Shown here piece after piece: positions 9,082-18,094 of a stretch of DNA of 64,000 nt. The notes beneath the pieces are model-generated. The model searched no databases. It saw only the letters and a program-made list of their open reading frames with translations, and was not told where the DNA came from. The stretch is from contig NZ_JACYXF010000018.1 of NCBI RefSeq assembly GCF_015352985.1, positions 37,847 to 101,846 on the forward strand. Direction: 5' to 3'. The position numbers were made by a program, and so were the translations under genes. The stretch's first letter is position 1; each line of letters begins with the position of its first letter. The DNA is from Noviherbaspirillum malthae (GTDB lineage Bacteria > Pseudomonadota > Gammaproteobacteria > Burkholderiales > Burkholderiaceae_D).

Positions 9082-9126
9082 GACAAAATGAACCGGTCTC
9101 GCCATGTCACAGCTGACCGGTTCATT
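9082..9126 (-). terminator. Intrinsic terminator of the sugar-acid operon
   Basis: Perfect 12-bp stem AATGAACCGGTC (9087-9098) / GACCGGTTCATT (9115-9126). Read on the minus strand the hairpin is followed by TTTTG, and it lies about 150 bases beyond the stop of the DHDPS-family gene. Confidence 0.7.
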
Positions 9127-9275
9127 GAAACGGCGATTGGGATCAGGTTACGCGTGCGTCCGATCCACCTTGGGAACCGCAGCTGGAATCCTGTACCCCG
9201 CCGAGCGGCAATTCCGCCGACGAAAGCGCAGGCATTTTCATCTGCACACGGATAAGCTCCCGGCCTCTTGCTTGC

Positions 9276-10214
9276 TTATCTTGCCCAGCGCAGCACGAGC
9301 GGATCGAGCCGGCGGGCGGCATCGAGCAAGCCTTCCCGCACCGCAGGATGCATGGGCGCGAACGGATGGCGCGGCGCTTCGCAGGCAATGATGCCGCCCG
9401 CCTTCATCAGGGCTTTCGCGGTCAGGATGCCGCCCTGGCGGTTTTCGTAGTTGATCAGCGGCAGCCACTTTGCGTAGGCCGCAACGGCGTCCTCGCGCCG
9501 TCCTTCCATGTACGCATCGATGATGGTGCGGATGCCGTCGGGATAGGCGCCGCCCGTCATCGCACCGGTCGCGCCGGCGTCCAGATCGGCCAGCAGCGTG
9601 ATGGCTTCCTCGCCGTCCCAGGGACCTTCGATGGCTTCGCCGCCCAGCGCAATCAGTTCGCGCAGCTTGCTTGCCGCACCCTGCGTCTCGATCTTGAAAT
9701 AGGCCACATTCTCGATTTCCCTGGCCATCCTCGCCAGGAACGCCGGCGACAGCGGCGTGCCGGCCACCGGCGCATCCTGGATCATGACGGGTATCGTGAT
9801 CGCATCGGACAGCCGTGCGAAGAACTCGTGTATCAAGGGTTCCGATACGCGGATGGTCGCGCCATGGTAGGGCGGCATCACCATGACCATCGACGCACCC
9901 ATGTCCTGCGCCCTGCGGCTGCGCGCCGCGCAGACGGCGGTGCCGAAATGCGTGGTGGTCACGATGACCGGCACCCGGCCGGCCACATGCTCGAGGATGG
10001 TCCGGGTCAGGATCTCGCGCTCGTCGTCGGCCAGCAGGAACTGCTCCGAGAAGTTCGCGAGAATGCACAGGCCGCTGGAACCGGCGTCGATCATGAAATC
10101 GACGCAGCGCTTCTGGCTTTCCAGATCCAGCGTGCCGTCCTCATTGAACGTTGTCGGCACCACCGGGAAGACGCCGCGGTAGCGTTGGCGCGAGAGTGAA
10201 TTCATCTGGCTCAT
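9276..10214 (-). CDS. DHDPS-family dehydratase/aldolase (2-keto-3-deoxy-sugar acid type)
   Basis: 312 residues, a single TIM barrel. The Schiff-base lysine is K174 in VAYFKIETQ. The strand [11 protein letters not shown] replaces the YNVP loop of true DapA, and [18 protein letters not shown] is the wording I associate with L-2-keto-3-deoxyarabonate dehydratases. It probably dehydrates or cleaves the 2-keto-3-deoxy acid made by the sugar-acid dehydratase encoded just upstream. Its start overlaps that gene's stop by four bases (10211-10214), showing translational coupling. It is the last gene of a four-gene operon. Dehydratase versus aldolase cannot be separated by eye. Confidence 0.85.
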   Translation of the reverse strand: MSQMNSLSRQRYRGVFPVVPTTFNEDGTLDLESQKRCVDFMIDAGSSGLCILANFSEQFLLADDEREILTRTILEHVAGRVPVIVTTTHFGTAVCAARSRRAQDMGASMVMVMPPYHGATIRVSEPLIHEFFARLSDAITIPVMIQDAPVAGTPLSPAFLARMAREIENVAYFKIETQGAASKLRELIALGGEAIEGPWDGEEAITLLADLDAGATGAMTGGAYPDGIRTIIDAYMEGRREDAVAAYAKWLPLINYENRQGGILTAKALMKAGGIIACEAPRHPFAPMHPAVREGLLDAARRLDPLVLRWAR

Positions 10215-11407
10215 TCAATGATCTCGAAGTTGTGAAGATGATCGGTACGCAGCGACAGGCCGAGTCCCGGGGTCTTGTCGTCGAGCTGCAGGAAGCCGTT
10301 GACGGCATCGGGCTCGCCTTCGAAGATGTAATAGAACAGTTCGTTGCCGACTTCGACGTCATGCACCGGGAAGTATTCGCTCATCGGGCAGTTCAGGCTG
10401 CTCATCGTCAGATGGTAGTTGTGCATCTGGCCTGCATGCGGAATCACCGGTACCGAATAAGCCTCGCACAGCGCATTGATCTTGTGCGCCATGGTGATGC
10501 CGCCCACACGGTTGGTGTCGTACTGCACCACCGAGACCGCGCGCTTGTCGAGCAGTTGCTTGAATCCCAGCAGCGAGAACTCGTGTTCGCCGCCGGAGAT
10601 CGGGATGCTGGTCAGGCGGTTCAGCTCCGCATAGCCGTCGATGTCGTCGGCGATGACCGGCTCTTCCAGCCAGCGCGGCTGGTATTTTTCCAGCTTGGGC
10701 AGGATGCGCTTGGCATATTCCAGGTTCCAGCCCATGTAGCATTCGAGCATCAGGTCGTTGTCATAGCCGATGACTTCGCGCACCGCTTCGACCGACTTCA
10801 GGTTTTCCACCACGCCCTGCTGGCCATGTGCCGGGCCGTAGCCGAAGCGCATCTTGAAGGCGCGGAAACCCTGCTTCAGGAATTTTTCCGCTTCCGCCTG
10901 CATTTCCCGGAGGTCGGTGCGATACAGCTTGCTGTAATAGCAGGGAATCTTTTCCTTGGTGCGCCCGCCGAGCAGCTTGAACACCGGCTGGTTGGCTGCC
11001 TTGCCGAGGATGTCCCAGATGGCGATGTCGACCGCGGAGATCGCAGCCATGCCGACGCCCTTGCGGCCCCATGCATGGGTGGCGCGGTACATGCGCTGGT
11101 TGATGTATTCGTAATCCCACGGATCCTGCCCCAGCACCAGCGGCGCGAGGTACTGGTCGATGATGGCCTTGGCGATGCGCGGCGCCAGCGCCACGTTGCC
11201 CAGACCGACCAGTCCGGTGTCGGTTTCCACTTCCACCACGGTCCAGCCATGGAAGCGGAAGGTATTCATCGTATCGCTGCCGCTCTCGTGGCGATTGGCC
11301 TGGTTGTCATAGACCATGTCCATCGCGTTGGAGCAGAAGTTGCCCTGCGGCGGCACGGTCGGGCCTTTCCATTCGAAGACGCGCGCGCGAATTGATTTGA
11401 TTTTCAT
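10211..11407 (-). CDS. Enolase-superfamily dehydratase, L-rhamnonate dehydratase-like
   Basis: 398 residues: N-terminal capping domain, then a modified TIM barrel. Metal-ligand acids are placed as expected at E222 (ECYMGWN), E249 (RWLEEP) and E274 (SGGEHEF), with active-site histidines near H324-H332 in [19 protein letters not shown] replaces the KxK of mandelate racemase, a feature of the rhamnonate/sugar-acid dehydratase branch. The likely reaction is removal of water from an aldonate to give a 2-keto-3-deoxy acid, the substrate for the next gene. It lies 27 bases after the PdxA-like gene, in the same operon. The exact sugar acid is uncertain. Confidence 0.87.
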   Translation of the reverse strand: MKIKSIRARVFEWKGPTVPPQGNFCSNAMDMVYDNQANRHESGSDTMNTFRFHGWTVVEVETDTGLVGLGNVALAPRIAKAIIDQYLAPLVLGQDPWDYEYINQRMYRATHAWGRKGVGMAAISAVDIAIWDILGKAANQPVFKLLGGRTKEKIPCYYSKLYRTDLREMQAEAEKFLKQGFRAFKMRFGYGPAHGQQGVVENLKSVEAVREVIGYDNDLMLECYMGWNLEYAKRILPKLEKYQPRWLEEPVIADDIDGYAELNRLTSIPISGGEHEFSLLGFKQLLDKRAVSVVQYDTNRVGGITMAHKINALCEAYSVPVIPHAGQMHNYHLTMSSLNCPMSEYFPVHDVEVGNELFYYIFEGEPDAVNGFLQLDDKTPGLGLSLRTDHLHNFEIIE

Positions 11408-11434
11408 GTTGTGGTTCCTGGTAATCCTGATTGA

Positions 11435-12481
11435 TTAAGAAGCGCTTTTTTGACGATAGGCCGCGCCCATGCGGGCGGCGATGGCGAAAGCATTGGCGGT
11501 CGCGGTGACATCGGCCTTTCCCTGGCCGGCGATGTCGTAGGCGGTGCCGTGTGCCGGCGTCGTGATCGGAATCGGCAGCCCGCCCTGCACGGTCACGCCG
11601 CGCGAAAAGCCCATCAGCTTCAGGGCGATCTGTCCCTGGTCGTGATACATCGTGACGATGCCGTCGACCTTGCCGTCACGTCCCTGCAGGAAGATGGTGT
11701 CGGCGGAGAACGGACCTGTGACGGCCACGCCTTTTTCCTGCAGCTCCTTTACCGCGGGGATGATGATGTCGATCTCTTCGCGGCCGCAGGTGCCTCCTTC
11801 GCCGTTGTGCGGATTCAGTCCGGCTACCGCGACGCGGGGCTGCGCAACGCCGCTGGCCTGCAGCGAGGTGTACAGGAGCGTTGCAGCGTCCGTCACGCGC
11901 TTGCGGTCGATGTACTTCGCCACATCCTTCAACGGCACGTGCGAAGAGATGCGTGAAGTCCAGAGGCCGTCCAGCGTATTGAACTCGCAGAAGTAAGTGT
12001 CGACGCCAAGGTACTCCGCGAAGTGGTGCAGTTCATCCTCATGCCGCAAGCCGCCTTGCTTCATTGCATGCTTGTTCAGCGGGGCGAAGCAGATCGCATC
12101 CACTTCGCCGGCGCGTGCGGCATCCATGCAGCGGTCCAGCACATTCAGCACCGATCTGCCTCCAGGTGCGGCGGCGACGGCAATCTGTACTTCCGCCGGA
12201 TCGACGCTGGCAACCGCGAGGAAGGCCGGCACTTGCGTATTGCCGCGATTGCGCACTTCGGCAAAACCGCCGACTTCACGCGTCGGCACCGTCAAACCGG
12301 CCTGCTGCTGCCCTTGCGCCCACAGCCATGGGTCGCCGACCAGCACCACATTGGCCGCCTGCATGGTTTCGGCACGCGCAAGCAGTTTTGCGATCAGCTC
12401 GGGACCGATCCCGCCCGGGTCGCCGAGCGTCACGGCGACGACCGGCTGACGCGCGGATTGTTGAGTCGTGTCTTGAGTCAT
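11435..12481 (-). CDS. pdxA2: PdxA2-like 4-hydroxythreonine-4-phosphate dehydrogenase homologue
   Basis: 348 residues with the family hallmarks VTLGDPGGIGPE near the N-terminus, GLNPHNGEGG, GPFSADTIF and MYHDQGQIALKLMGF (metal/substrate and NAD sites). Canonical PdxA has GLNPHAGEGG. Catabolic PdxA2 paralogues in sugar-acid and four-carbon-acid operons oxidise phosphorylated threonate/erythronate, or act in aromatic pathways, rather than making vitamin B6. Its place between a Bug protein and a sugar-acid dehydratase supports a catabolic role. It starts two bases after the Bug stop. The usual DUF1537 kinase partner is not in the window. Confidence 0.85.
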   Translation of the reverse strand: MTQDTTQQSARQPVVAVTLGDPGGIGPELIAKLLARAETMQAANVVLVGDPWLWAQGQQQAGLTVPTREVGGFAEVRNRGNTQVPAFLAVASVDPAEVQIAVAAAPGGRSVLNVLDRCMDAARAGEVDAICFAPLNKHAMKQGGLRHEDELHHFAEYLGVDTYFCEFNTLDGLWTSRISSHVPLKDVAKYIDRKRVTDAATLLYTSLQASGVAQPRVAVAGLNPHNGEGGTCGREEIDIIIPAVKELQEKGVAVTGPFSADTIFLQGRDGKVDGIVTMYHDQGQIALKLMGFSRGVTVQGGLPIPITTPAHGTAYDIAGQGKADVTATANAFAIAARMGAAYRQKSAS

Positions 12482-12483
12482 GA

Positions 12484-13467
12484 TTAATCTGCCTTGATGC
12501 CGCGCCGCTTGATCAGCTCGGCATACCGGGCATTCTCCTTTTCGTGGAAAGCGATGAATTCCGCTTGTGTCATCGGGTTGATTTCGGCGCCGATGGATTC
12601 CAGGCGCTTGCGGGCGTCCGGATTGGCCAGCAATTTGTTCACCTCGTCATGCACGCGCTGCTGTACGGCCTTCGGTGTGGCCGCAGGCATGTAGAGTCCA
12701 TACCAAGCGCCCATTTCGGCGCCCTTGACGCCGGATTCCGCCAGGGTCGGAACGTTCGGCAGTTTCGGGCTGCGCTGGGGGCTTGCCACCGCCAGTGCCT
12801 TTACCTTGCCGGTCTGGATATGCGGCAGTACCGAGGCCATGGTGTCGAAGCTCATCTGCACCATGCCGCCCATCACGTCGAGCAATGCCGGACCGCTGCC
12901 CTTGTAAGGAATGTGGACGATCGATGTACCGGTCGCTTCCTTGAACAATTCCCCGGCGATGTGCTGGGTGCTGCCCGAGCCGCTGGACGCATAGTTCAGC
13001 TGGTCCGGCTTGCTCTTTGCGAGGGCGATCAGCTCGCTGACGTCCTTTGCCTTCAGATCGTTGTTCACCACGAGCACATTCGGTACGGACCCGACGAACG
13101 CCACCGGCACGAGATCCTTCCTGTTGTCATATGGCAGCTTGAGGATGTACGGCGCAATCGCGTGCGCGGTGGAGACACCCATCACCATGGTGTGTTCGTC
13201 GGTGGATTTCGCGGTTGCATCCGCGGCAAGCGTGTTGGAGGCGCCCGGCTTGTTTTCCACGATGAAGCTGACCTTGAATGCGGCACCCAGGCGCTCGGCG
13301 ACCACCCTGGCCATCGCGTCGGTGCCGCCGCCGGGGCTCGATCCCACGAGAATGCGCACCGGCTTGCTGGGCCACGCCACTGCGGCCGGCTGCGAGGATT
13401 GCGCATGGACCAGGCCAGGCGCCAGGAGTATCCAGGCGAGAAAGGCCAGCCGCTGTCGTTTATTCAT
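12484..13467 (-). CDS. Bug/TctC-family periplasmic solute-binding protein
   Basis: 327 residues. A signal peptide ends near LVHAQS (about residue 24), followed by the family start WPSKPVRILVGSSPGGGTDAM and the loop YASSGSGSTQHIAGELFK. It is the first gene of the sugar-acid operon, which suggests the ligand is the acid degraded by the downstream enzymes. No membrane subunits are adjacent. The promoter gap contains a palindromic site matching one upstream of the GntR gene. Confidence 0.9.
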   Translation of the reverse strand: MNKRQRLAFLAWILLAPGLVHAQSSQPAAVAWPSKPVRILVGSSPGGGTDAMARVVAERLGAAFKVSFIVENKPGASNTLAADATAKSTDEHTMVMGVSTAHAIAPYILKLPYDNRKDLVPVAFVGSVPNVLVVNNDLKAKDVSELIALAKSKPDQLNYASSGSGSTQHIAGELFKEATGTSIVHIPYKGSGPALLDVMGGMVQMSFDTMASVLPHIQTGKVKALAVASPQRSPKLPNVPTLAESGVKGAEMGAWYGLYMPAATPKAVQQRVHDEVNKLLANPDARKRLESIGAEINPMTQAEFIAFHEKENARYAELIKRRGIKAD

Positions 13468-13508
13468 TGAAGTCTCCTTGATAATTTATTTAATAAGTAT
13501 CGAATCAA

Positions 13509-13531
13509 ACAGGTCTACAAACCATACCAGT
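13509..13531. promoter_or_regulatory. Candidate GntR operator at the sugar-acid operon promoter
   Basis: A 23-bp element 42 bases before the Bug start. On the minus strand it begins ACTGGTATGG and ends GACCTGT. It aligns end to end with the 23-bp palindrome at 14315-14337 with 15 identical positions, including both outer arms in part. The shared site suggests one regulator controls both promoters. Confidence 0.5.
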
Positions 13532-13574
13532 TGTCACAAATAAAAGGTCATGCTCCGGCAAAGGCACGCCTTGT

Positions 13575-14297
13575 TTAGCGCGCCATCTCCTGCACGGTAC
13601 TCTTGTGAACGTGCTGCAAATGATGTCCCAGCGCTTCTTCCGCGATGACGGGATCGCCGGTGGCAAGCGCGGCGACGATGCGCTCATGGTCCTGCACGCT
13701 CTGCGCGATGGCGCCTTTGCGCTTGAGCGCCTGGCGGCGGTAGTCGAGCGCATAGTCATACATGTCACTGACGAAATCGCGCAGCAATCCGTTGCCGCAA
13801 GCGGCATAGATGATGGCGTGGAACTCGCGATCCGAAATCTGGAATGAGACCGGATCGTTCACCATCAGCTTCTGGTCGGCCACCAGCGTGCGCAGCCGTT
13901 CCAGGTCAGCCTTGCTGATTCTCGTCGCGGCCAGCTTGACCACCTGGGCTTCGACCTGGGCGCGGGCTTCGGCAACCTCATCCGCGCCCTTGTCCTTCAA
14001 CTTGGCCAGCGCGCGAACGGACGATGCCAGCGTTTCCTTGCCCGGGCCGATCACGCGGGTGCGCGCCCCCTGCGAGACTTCCAGCATGCCGCGCGCATGC
14101 AGTTCCGCAATGGCTCCCCGGACCGTTTCGCGCGACACCTGCAAAGTGCCGGACAACGCACGTTCCGATGGAAGCTCGTCGCCGGGCTGAAGCAGACCGC
14201 TTACGATCATGTAAGCCAGCTTGTCGGCGATCTGATGCTTGACCGTGCGCTTGACGATATCAGTCTCGCCGCCGGGTAAACGGGTCAGGAGTTCCAT
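13575..14297 (-). CDS. GntR-family regulator, FadR/FCD subgroup
   Basis: 240 residues. The N-terminal winged helix (QIADKLAYMIVSGLLQPGDE, LPSERALSGTLQVSRETVR) is followed by an all-helical FCD ligand domain with the Asp/His metal-site pattern (ISDREFHAIIYAACGN, later DHERIVAAL and LGHHLQHV). FCD regulators usually bind organic or sugar acids and repress the adjacent operon. It lies directly upstream of, and on the same strand as, the four-gene sugar-acid operon; a perfect palindrome lies in its own promoter, indicating autoregulation. Confidence 0.9.
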   Translation of the reverse strand: MELLTRLPGGETDIVKRTVKHQIADKLAYMIVSGLLQPGDELPSERALSGTLQVSRETVRGAIAELHARGMLEVSQGARTRVIGPGKETLASSVRALAKLKDKGADEVAEARAQVEAQVVKLAATRISKADLERLRTLVADQKLMVNDPVSFQISDREFHAIIYAACGNGLLRDFVSDMYDYALDYRRQALKRKGAIAQSVQDHERIVAALATGDPVIAEEALGHHLQHVHKSTVQEMAR

Positions 14298-14314
14298 TGT
14301 TGATCAACTTATCT

Positions 14315-14337
14315 ACTGGTACGGCCAGTGTACCAGT
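14315..14337. promoter_or_regulatory. Palindromic operator upstream of the GntR gene
   Basis: Perfect arms ACTGGTAC (14315-14322) and GTACCAGT (14330-14337) with spacer GGCCAGT; a second pairing ACTGG/CCAGT is nested inside. It is 18-40 bases upstream of the GntR start. The TGGTxxx / xxxACCA style is typical of FadR-subgroup operators. Confidence 0.65.
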
Positions 14338-14369
14338 CGTTTTCGCGGAAAGCAAGGAGGCACTGGTTG

Positions 14370-14446
14370 ACATGTTACCGCCGACGAGGCGGCGCCCTCG
14401 TCAAGTATGGGTCTCGATACCCAATATATCGGCATGCATAACATGT
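14370..14446. promoter_or_regulatory. Widely spaced inverted arms before the amidohydrolase gene
   Basis: ACATGTTA (14370-14377) and TAACATGT (14439-14446) are exact reverse complements, centred 69 bases apart; between them GGGT and ACCC (about 14409-14422) form a small dyad. This could be paired half-sites for a looping regulator. No protein is assigned. Confidence 0.3.
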
Positions 14447-14579
14447 CTATCAGTCAACGCCTATGCGCGGCGTGCCGCTTTCCGCTAGCATGCGCATAGC
14501 ATGGGGATTCGGCCGTTCGAAACCCGTGCGCTGCTCTCTTTGCAGTTTGCAAATGTTTTAAACCATAGAAGGTTACGCA

Positions 14580-15950
14580 ATGAGTTCCACCCTCCTCGTC
14601 AAGCATGCCCGCGTTCTGGTCACCATGGACGATACCCGCCGCGAGATCGCCGACGGCGCCGTCTTCGTCCGCGGCAACGTGATCGAACAGGTCGGACTCA
14701 CGGCGGACTTGCCGCAGGACGCGGATGAAGTCATCGATGCAGGAGGCTGCGTCGTGCTGCCCGGCCTCGTCAATACGCACCACCACATGTACCAGAGCCT
14801 GACGCGCGTCATTCCCGGCGCGCAGAACGGCGAGCTGTTCAACTGGCTGCAGAACCTGTATCCGATCTGGGCCAATCTCACGCCGGAAATGGTGGAAGTC
14901 TCGACGCTCACGGCCATGACGGAACTGATGCTGTCCGGCTGCACGACCAGCAGCGACCACCTGTATATCTATCCGAACGGCTGCCGGCTGGAGCACAGCA
15001 TCGAGGCTGCTCAGCGCATCGGCATGCGCTTCCATGCCGCGCGCGGGTCGATGAGCGTGGGACAGAGCAAGGGCGGCCTGCCGCCCGACCGCGTAGTGGA
15101 AGATGAAGCCGCGATCCTCAAGGATACCCAGCGCCTGATCGAGACCTGGCATGATTCGTCGCGCCATGCAATGCAGCGCATCGTGGTCGCTCCCTGCTCG
15201 CCCTTCTCCGTGTCCAGGGACCTGATGCGGGAATCGGCGGCAATGGCGCGCCACTATGGCGTCTCGCTGCACACTCACCTTGCCGAGAGCAAGACCGATA
15301 TCGACTACAGCCGGGAAAAGTTCAACATGACGCCTGCGCAGTATGCGGAAGACTGCGGCTGGATCGGCCACGACGTCTGGCATGCGCACTGCGTCCAGCT
15401 TGACGACGACGGCATCGCGCTGTTTGCGCGCAGCCATACCGGCGTTGCCCACTGCCCTTGCTCCAACATGCGCCTCGCATCAGGCATAGCACCGGTGCGC
15501 AAGATGCGCGACGCCGGTGTGCCGGTGGGCCTTGGGGTTGACGGCTCCGCGTCCAATGATTCGGGCCATCTGCTGGGCGAAGTGCGCCAGGCAATGCTGC
15601 TGCAGCGCGTGGGCTTCGGCCCCGATGCGATGACCGCGCGCGAGGCGATTGAAATCGCAACGCTGGGCGGCGCGAAGGTGCTGAACCGAGACGATATCGG
15701 CGCATTGAAGCCCGGCATGTCGGCCGATATCGTGATGTTCAACCTGAACCAGATCGGATTTGCAGGCGCATTGCACGACCCGGTTGCGGCGCTGGTCTTC
15801 TCGACGCCTTCCAATGCCTGGTACAGCATCATCAACGGCCGCGTGGTGGTGCGCGACGGCCGCTGCACGACGGTGGAAACCGGACCGCTGATCGAACGCC
15901 ATCAGCGCCTGGCACTGCAGTTGTCCAATGCGGCGCGTGTCGTGAATTAA
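14580..15950 (+). CDS. Amidohydrolase, 8-oxoguanine deaminase type
   Basis: 456 residues. The TIM-barrel amidohydrolase metal motif is THHHMYQSLTR near residue 65, followed by the 8-oxoguanine-deaminase-like ELFNWLQNLYPIWANLTPEM, then HTHLAES, HAHCVQLDDDG and the final ligand in GVDGSASND. This is the AtzB/TrzN/8-oxoguanine deaminase branch: zinc-dependent hydrolytic deamination of a purine- or triazine-like ring in the cytoplasm. It is monocistronic, divergent from the GntR gene. No purine genes are near. Substrate is inferred from wording alone; an s-triazine hydrolase is the alternative. Confidence 0.87.
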   Translation: MSSTLLVKHARVLVTMDDTRREIADGAVFVRGNVIEQVGLTADLPQDADEVIDAGGCVVLPGLVNTHHHMYQSLTRVIPGAQNGELFNWLQNLYPIWANLTPEMVEVSTLTAMTELMLSGCTTSSDHLYIYPNGCRLEHSIEAAQRIGMRFHAARGSMSVGQSKGGLPPDRVVEDEAAILKDTQRLIETWHDSSRHAMQRIVVAPCSPFSVSRDLMRESAAMARHYGVSLHTHLAESKTDIDYSREKFNMTPAQYAEDCGWIGHDVWHAHCVQLDDDGIALFARSHTGVAHCPCSNMRLASGIAPVRKMRDAGVPVGLGVDGSASNDSGHLLGEVRQAMLLQRVGFGPDAMTAREAIEIATLGGAKVLNRDDIGALKPGMSADIVMFNLNQIGFAGALHDPVAALVFSTPSNAWYSIINGRVVVRDGRCTTVETGPLIERHQRLALQLSNAARVVN

Positions 15951-16282
15951 GACATTCATCTGATTCGGCTTGCATGCCGGATTCTGGAATGCAAAGCGAC
16001 GGTCGGAAATACAAATAGTAAAAAGCCGCCTGAGGTCTTGGCAATCCCCCTCACCCCTACCCCCGCTCCGCGCCCCACGGTTCGGCTTGCAAGCCGAACC
16101 GGCTACGGCAGCGCAAACCAATGGTTTGCGAAACCCTGCCTTCGCCCCGCCTGCGGGAGAGGGGAATTCATTCTCCGTGCCCAAACCGCGCCGGTGTCAA
16201 TCAAGTCGAAAAGACCGGCACGCGGGCTTGAAGTAATTCAGTTGAGTTGTGCCTGCGGGATAGCACCCGGCCCAGGCCATAT
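15951..16282. other. Gene-free stretch with dispersed repeat copy A
   Basis: 332 bases between the deaminase stop and the SRPBCC stop. Apart from the hairpin repeat at 16044-16165 nothing is recognised. Confidence 0.6.
16044..16165. repeat. Dispersed intergenic repeat, copy A
   Basis: One of five related elements. It has a pyrimidine-rich lead (CCCCTCACCCCTACCCCCGC), a short palindrome around GGCTTGCAAGCC, the segment TGGTTTGCGAAACCCTGCC and an ending CCGCCTGCGGGAGAGGGG. Copies B (43684-43866) and E (63207-63380) share the middle segment; C and D share the hairpin ends. Confidence 0.75.
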
Positions 16283-16729
16283 CTAGTCCCTGATCTCGGG
16301 CTCGACGAGCTTCGCGAGCTGTTCAAGCGATTCCTGCCAGCCAAGGTAGCAGGCTTCGGCCGGAATCGCGGAAGGAATTCCCTCCTGCCTGATGCTCACC
16401 TCGACGCCGCAGAATACCTCCCGCAATGTCACGGTGGTTTCCATGCGGCCGGGCAAACCCGGATCATCGAACTCGGCCGTATAGCGCAGACGCTTGCCCG
16501 GCTCCAATTCCAGGTATTCACCGCCGAATGCATGACTGCGACTTGTCGTGAAATTGGCGAACGACATCCTGTAACGGCCGCCGACCCGGCAGTCCATCTC
16601 ATGCACGGTGCCGACGAATCCATAGGGCGGCAGCCATTTTGCGAAGGCGCCCGGCGTAGTGAATGCGCGAAACACGCGATCGGGTGTGGACTTGAGAACA
16701 CGGTGCAGTTCAACGGTATGCCTGGACAT
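16283..16729 (-). CDS. SRPBCC (AHSA1-like) domain protein
   Basis: 148 residues from ATG at 16729, chosen over a start 11 codons earlier because AAGG is correctly spaced and the protein then begins MSRHTVELHRVLKSTPDRVF, the standard first strand and helix. FTTPGAFAKWLPP, GGRYRMSF and GWQESLEQLAKLVE are all typical of the AHSA1/START-like fold (hydrophobic-ligand cavity). The function of this branch is generally unknown. It has no operon partner. Confidence 0.85.
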   Translation of the reverse strand: MSRHTVELHRVLKSTPDRVFRAFTTPGAFAKWLPPYGFVGTVHEMDCRVGGRYRMSFANFTTSRSHAFGGEYLELEPGKRLRYTAEFDDPGLPGRMETTVTLREVFCGVEVSIRQEGIPSAIPAEACYLGWQESLEQLAKLVEPEIRD

Positions 16730-16891
16730 GATGAAGTACCTTATGGAAGTGGCAGAGGACAACCCTCACCCGCACGACGAACCAGCTGTCCTGATTTCGA
16801 CATGCCGCCGCAATCTTTTTGCGCCATGTTCGCCGCCGGGCTTCCGGTGCTCATCGGCTGCCGTTGGTTTCATGGAAAAATTTCCCGGAAG

Positions 16892-17353
16892 TCACTGCTT
16901 TCGGCCACTGCGCTTGCGGTGCAAGCTGTACAGCATGAACAGCACGATGGCCAGGTTGAGCGCCAGCATGCTTGCGGCGAGCCAGTTCGGGCGCTTGAAC
17001 AGCTCATTCAGTTCGAAAGGCAGATAGACCGCGCCGCTGGCCGCCGCAAACCATTCGCCCCAGGGTCTTTCCCGCCACAGGCCGTAGGCCTCGATGAACC
17101 TGACCAAGGCATAAGCCCCTGCGCCGGCGGCGAGCTGCAGCAGGCGCGCATCGTCGATTTTCGCCGCCAACTCCAGAAAGATACGCGGACGGTGCGAGGC
17201 AGGGTTGAGATGCGCATGCCGCACAAGCGCTTCGGCAAGCTCCTGCACATTATGATGAATCAACGAGAACAGGCCCAGGCCGGCCAGCAGAACCACAGCC
17301 CCTTTCGCTGCTTCGAGCATTGCCACTGCGCGCAAACCATTCGAGAGCTGCAT
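16892..17353 (-). CDS. DUF2127 membrane protein
   Basis: 153 residues with four likely transmembrane segments (about residues 11-33, 70-92, 100-118, 122-143). The start LRAVAMLEAAKGAVVLLAG and LVRFIEAYGLWRERPWGEWF match the DUF2127 pattern. Its role is unknown. It is divergent from the DUF1345 gene with only 33 bases between the starts, so the promoters must overlap. Confidence 0.8.
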   Translation of the reverse strand: MQLSNGLRAVAMLEAAKGAVVLLAGLGLFSLIHHNVQELAEALVRHAHLNPASHRPRIFLELAAKIDDARLLQLAAGAGAYALVRFIEAYGLWRERPWGEWFAAASGAVYLPFELNELFKRPNWLAASMLALNLAIVLFMLYSLHRKRSGRKQ

Positions 17354-17386
17354 ATGAGCATAATAGTGAAATGATCAACCGAGATT

Positions 17387-18058
17387 ATGCCTATTTCCAT
17401 GACCCCGAGCTCCGTCGTTCATTTTTTCCGAACCAGGCCACGATTGCTCATGGCATTCATGATCGGCACGCTCGTCGCGGCGGCCCTTCCCCCTCCGCTG
17501 CGCATGACCTTTCGGATATTGGTCGGATGGAACATTGCCGCCTGGGGTTATCTGGTAATGATCGCGTGGCTCATGGCCACTTCCAGCCCGGAAAAGGTGG
17601 AAGACATCGCACAGCGCGAGGATGCCAGTGCGCTTGGGGTACTTTTCATCATGTCGCTGGCATCGGCTCTCAGCGTCGTCGTCATCATTCTTGAACTCGC
17701 AACGGTGAAGCAGGTGACTGGTGCGCTTCGACTCGGGCATTTCCTGTTTACCGGATTGACCGTGGTCGGATCATGGCTGCTGGTCATTGCCATCTACACC
17801 TTCCATTACGCCCTCCTGTACTACCGGTCGCCGCCTGGCAAGCGGGCTTTGCGATTTCCGGAAGAAGAGCCGGATCCCAATTATTGGGACTTCATGTATT
17901 TCGCCCTGACGATCGCCGTCGCCGCCCAGACATCCGACGTGAGCGTGGCCACCCGTTCCATGCGAAAAGCCGTCATGGCGCAATCGATGCTGAGCTTCTT
18001 CTTCAACGTCGTCATCATCGGCCTGACCATCAATGTTTCGGCCAGCCTGCTGGGATGA
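17387..18058 (+). CDS. DUF1345 membrane protein
   Basis: 223 residues, about five transmembrane helices. DFMYFALTIAVAAQTSDVSV is the conserved DUF1345 segment, and the C-terminal helix SFFFNVVIIGLTINVSASLL is likewise typical. The family is of unknown function. Divergent from DUF2127. Confidence 0.85.
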   Translation: MPISMTPSSVVHFFRTRPRLLMAFMIGTLVAAALPPPLRMTFRILVGWNIAAWGYLVMIAWLMATSSPEKVEDIAQREDASALGVLFIMSLASALSVVVIILELATVKQVTGALRLGHFLFTGLTVVGSWLLVIAIYTFHYALLYYRSPPGKRALRFPEEEPDPNYWDFMYFALTIAVAAQTSDVSVATRSMRKAVMAQSMLSFFFNVVIIGLTINVSASLLG

Positions 18059-18094
18059 TGCCCGAGGTGCCCAGGCCGATCGGCAGGTCGGTAT

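Larger units (their letters stand above)
8898..9275. other. Porin leader / operon trailer region
   Basis: 378 bases with no gene. From left to right it holds the porin ribosome binding site, a leader palindrome (8941-8960) and the terminator hairpin of the upstream sugar-acid operon (9087-9126). Frames crossing it are extensions of neighbouring genes. Confidence 0.6.

Noticed and set aside
10151..11395. A 414-codon plus-strand frame opposite the rhamnonate-dehydratase-like gene
   Set aside because: The opposite strand encodes a complete enolase-superfamily enzyme with all metal ligands; the frame is a mirror artefact rich in His/Arg/Gln.
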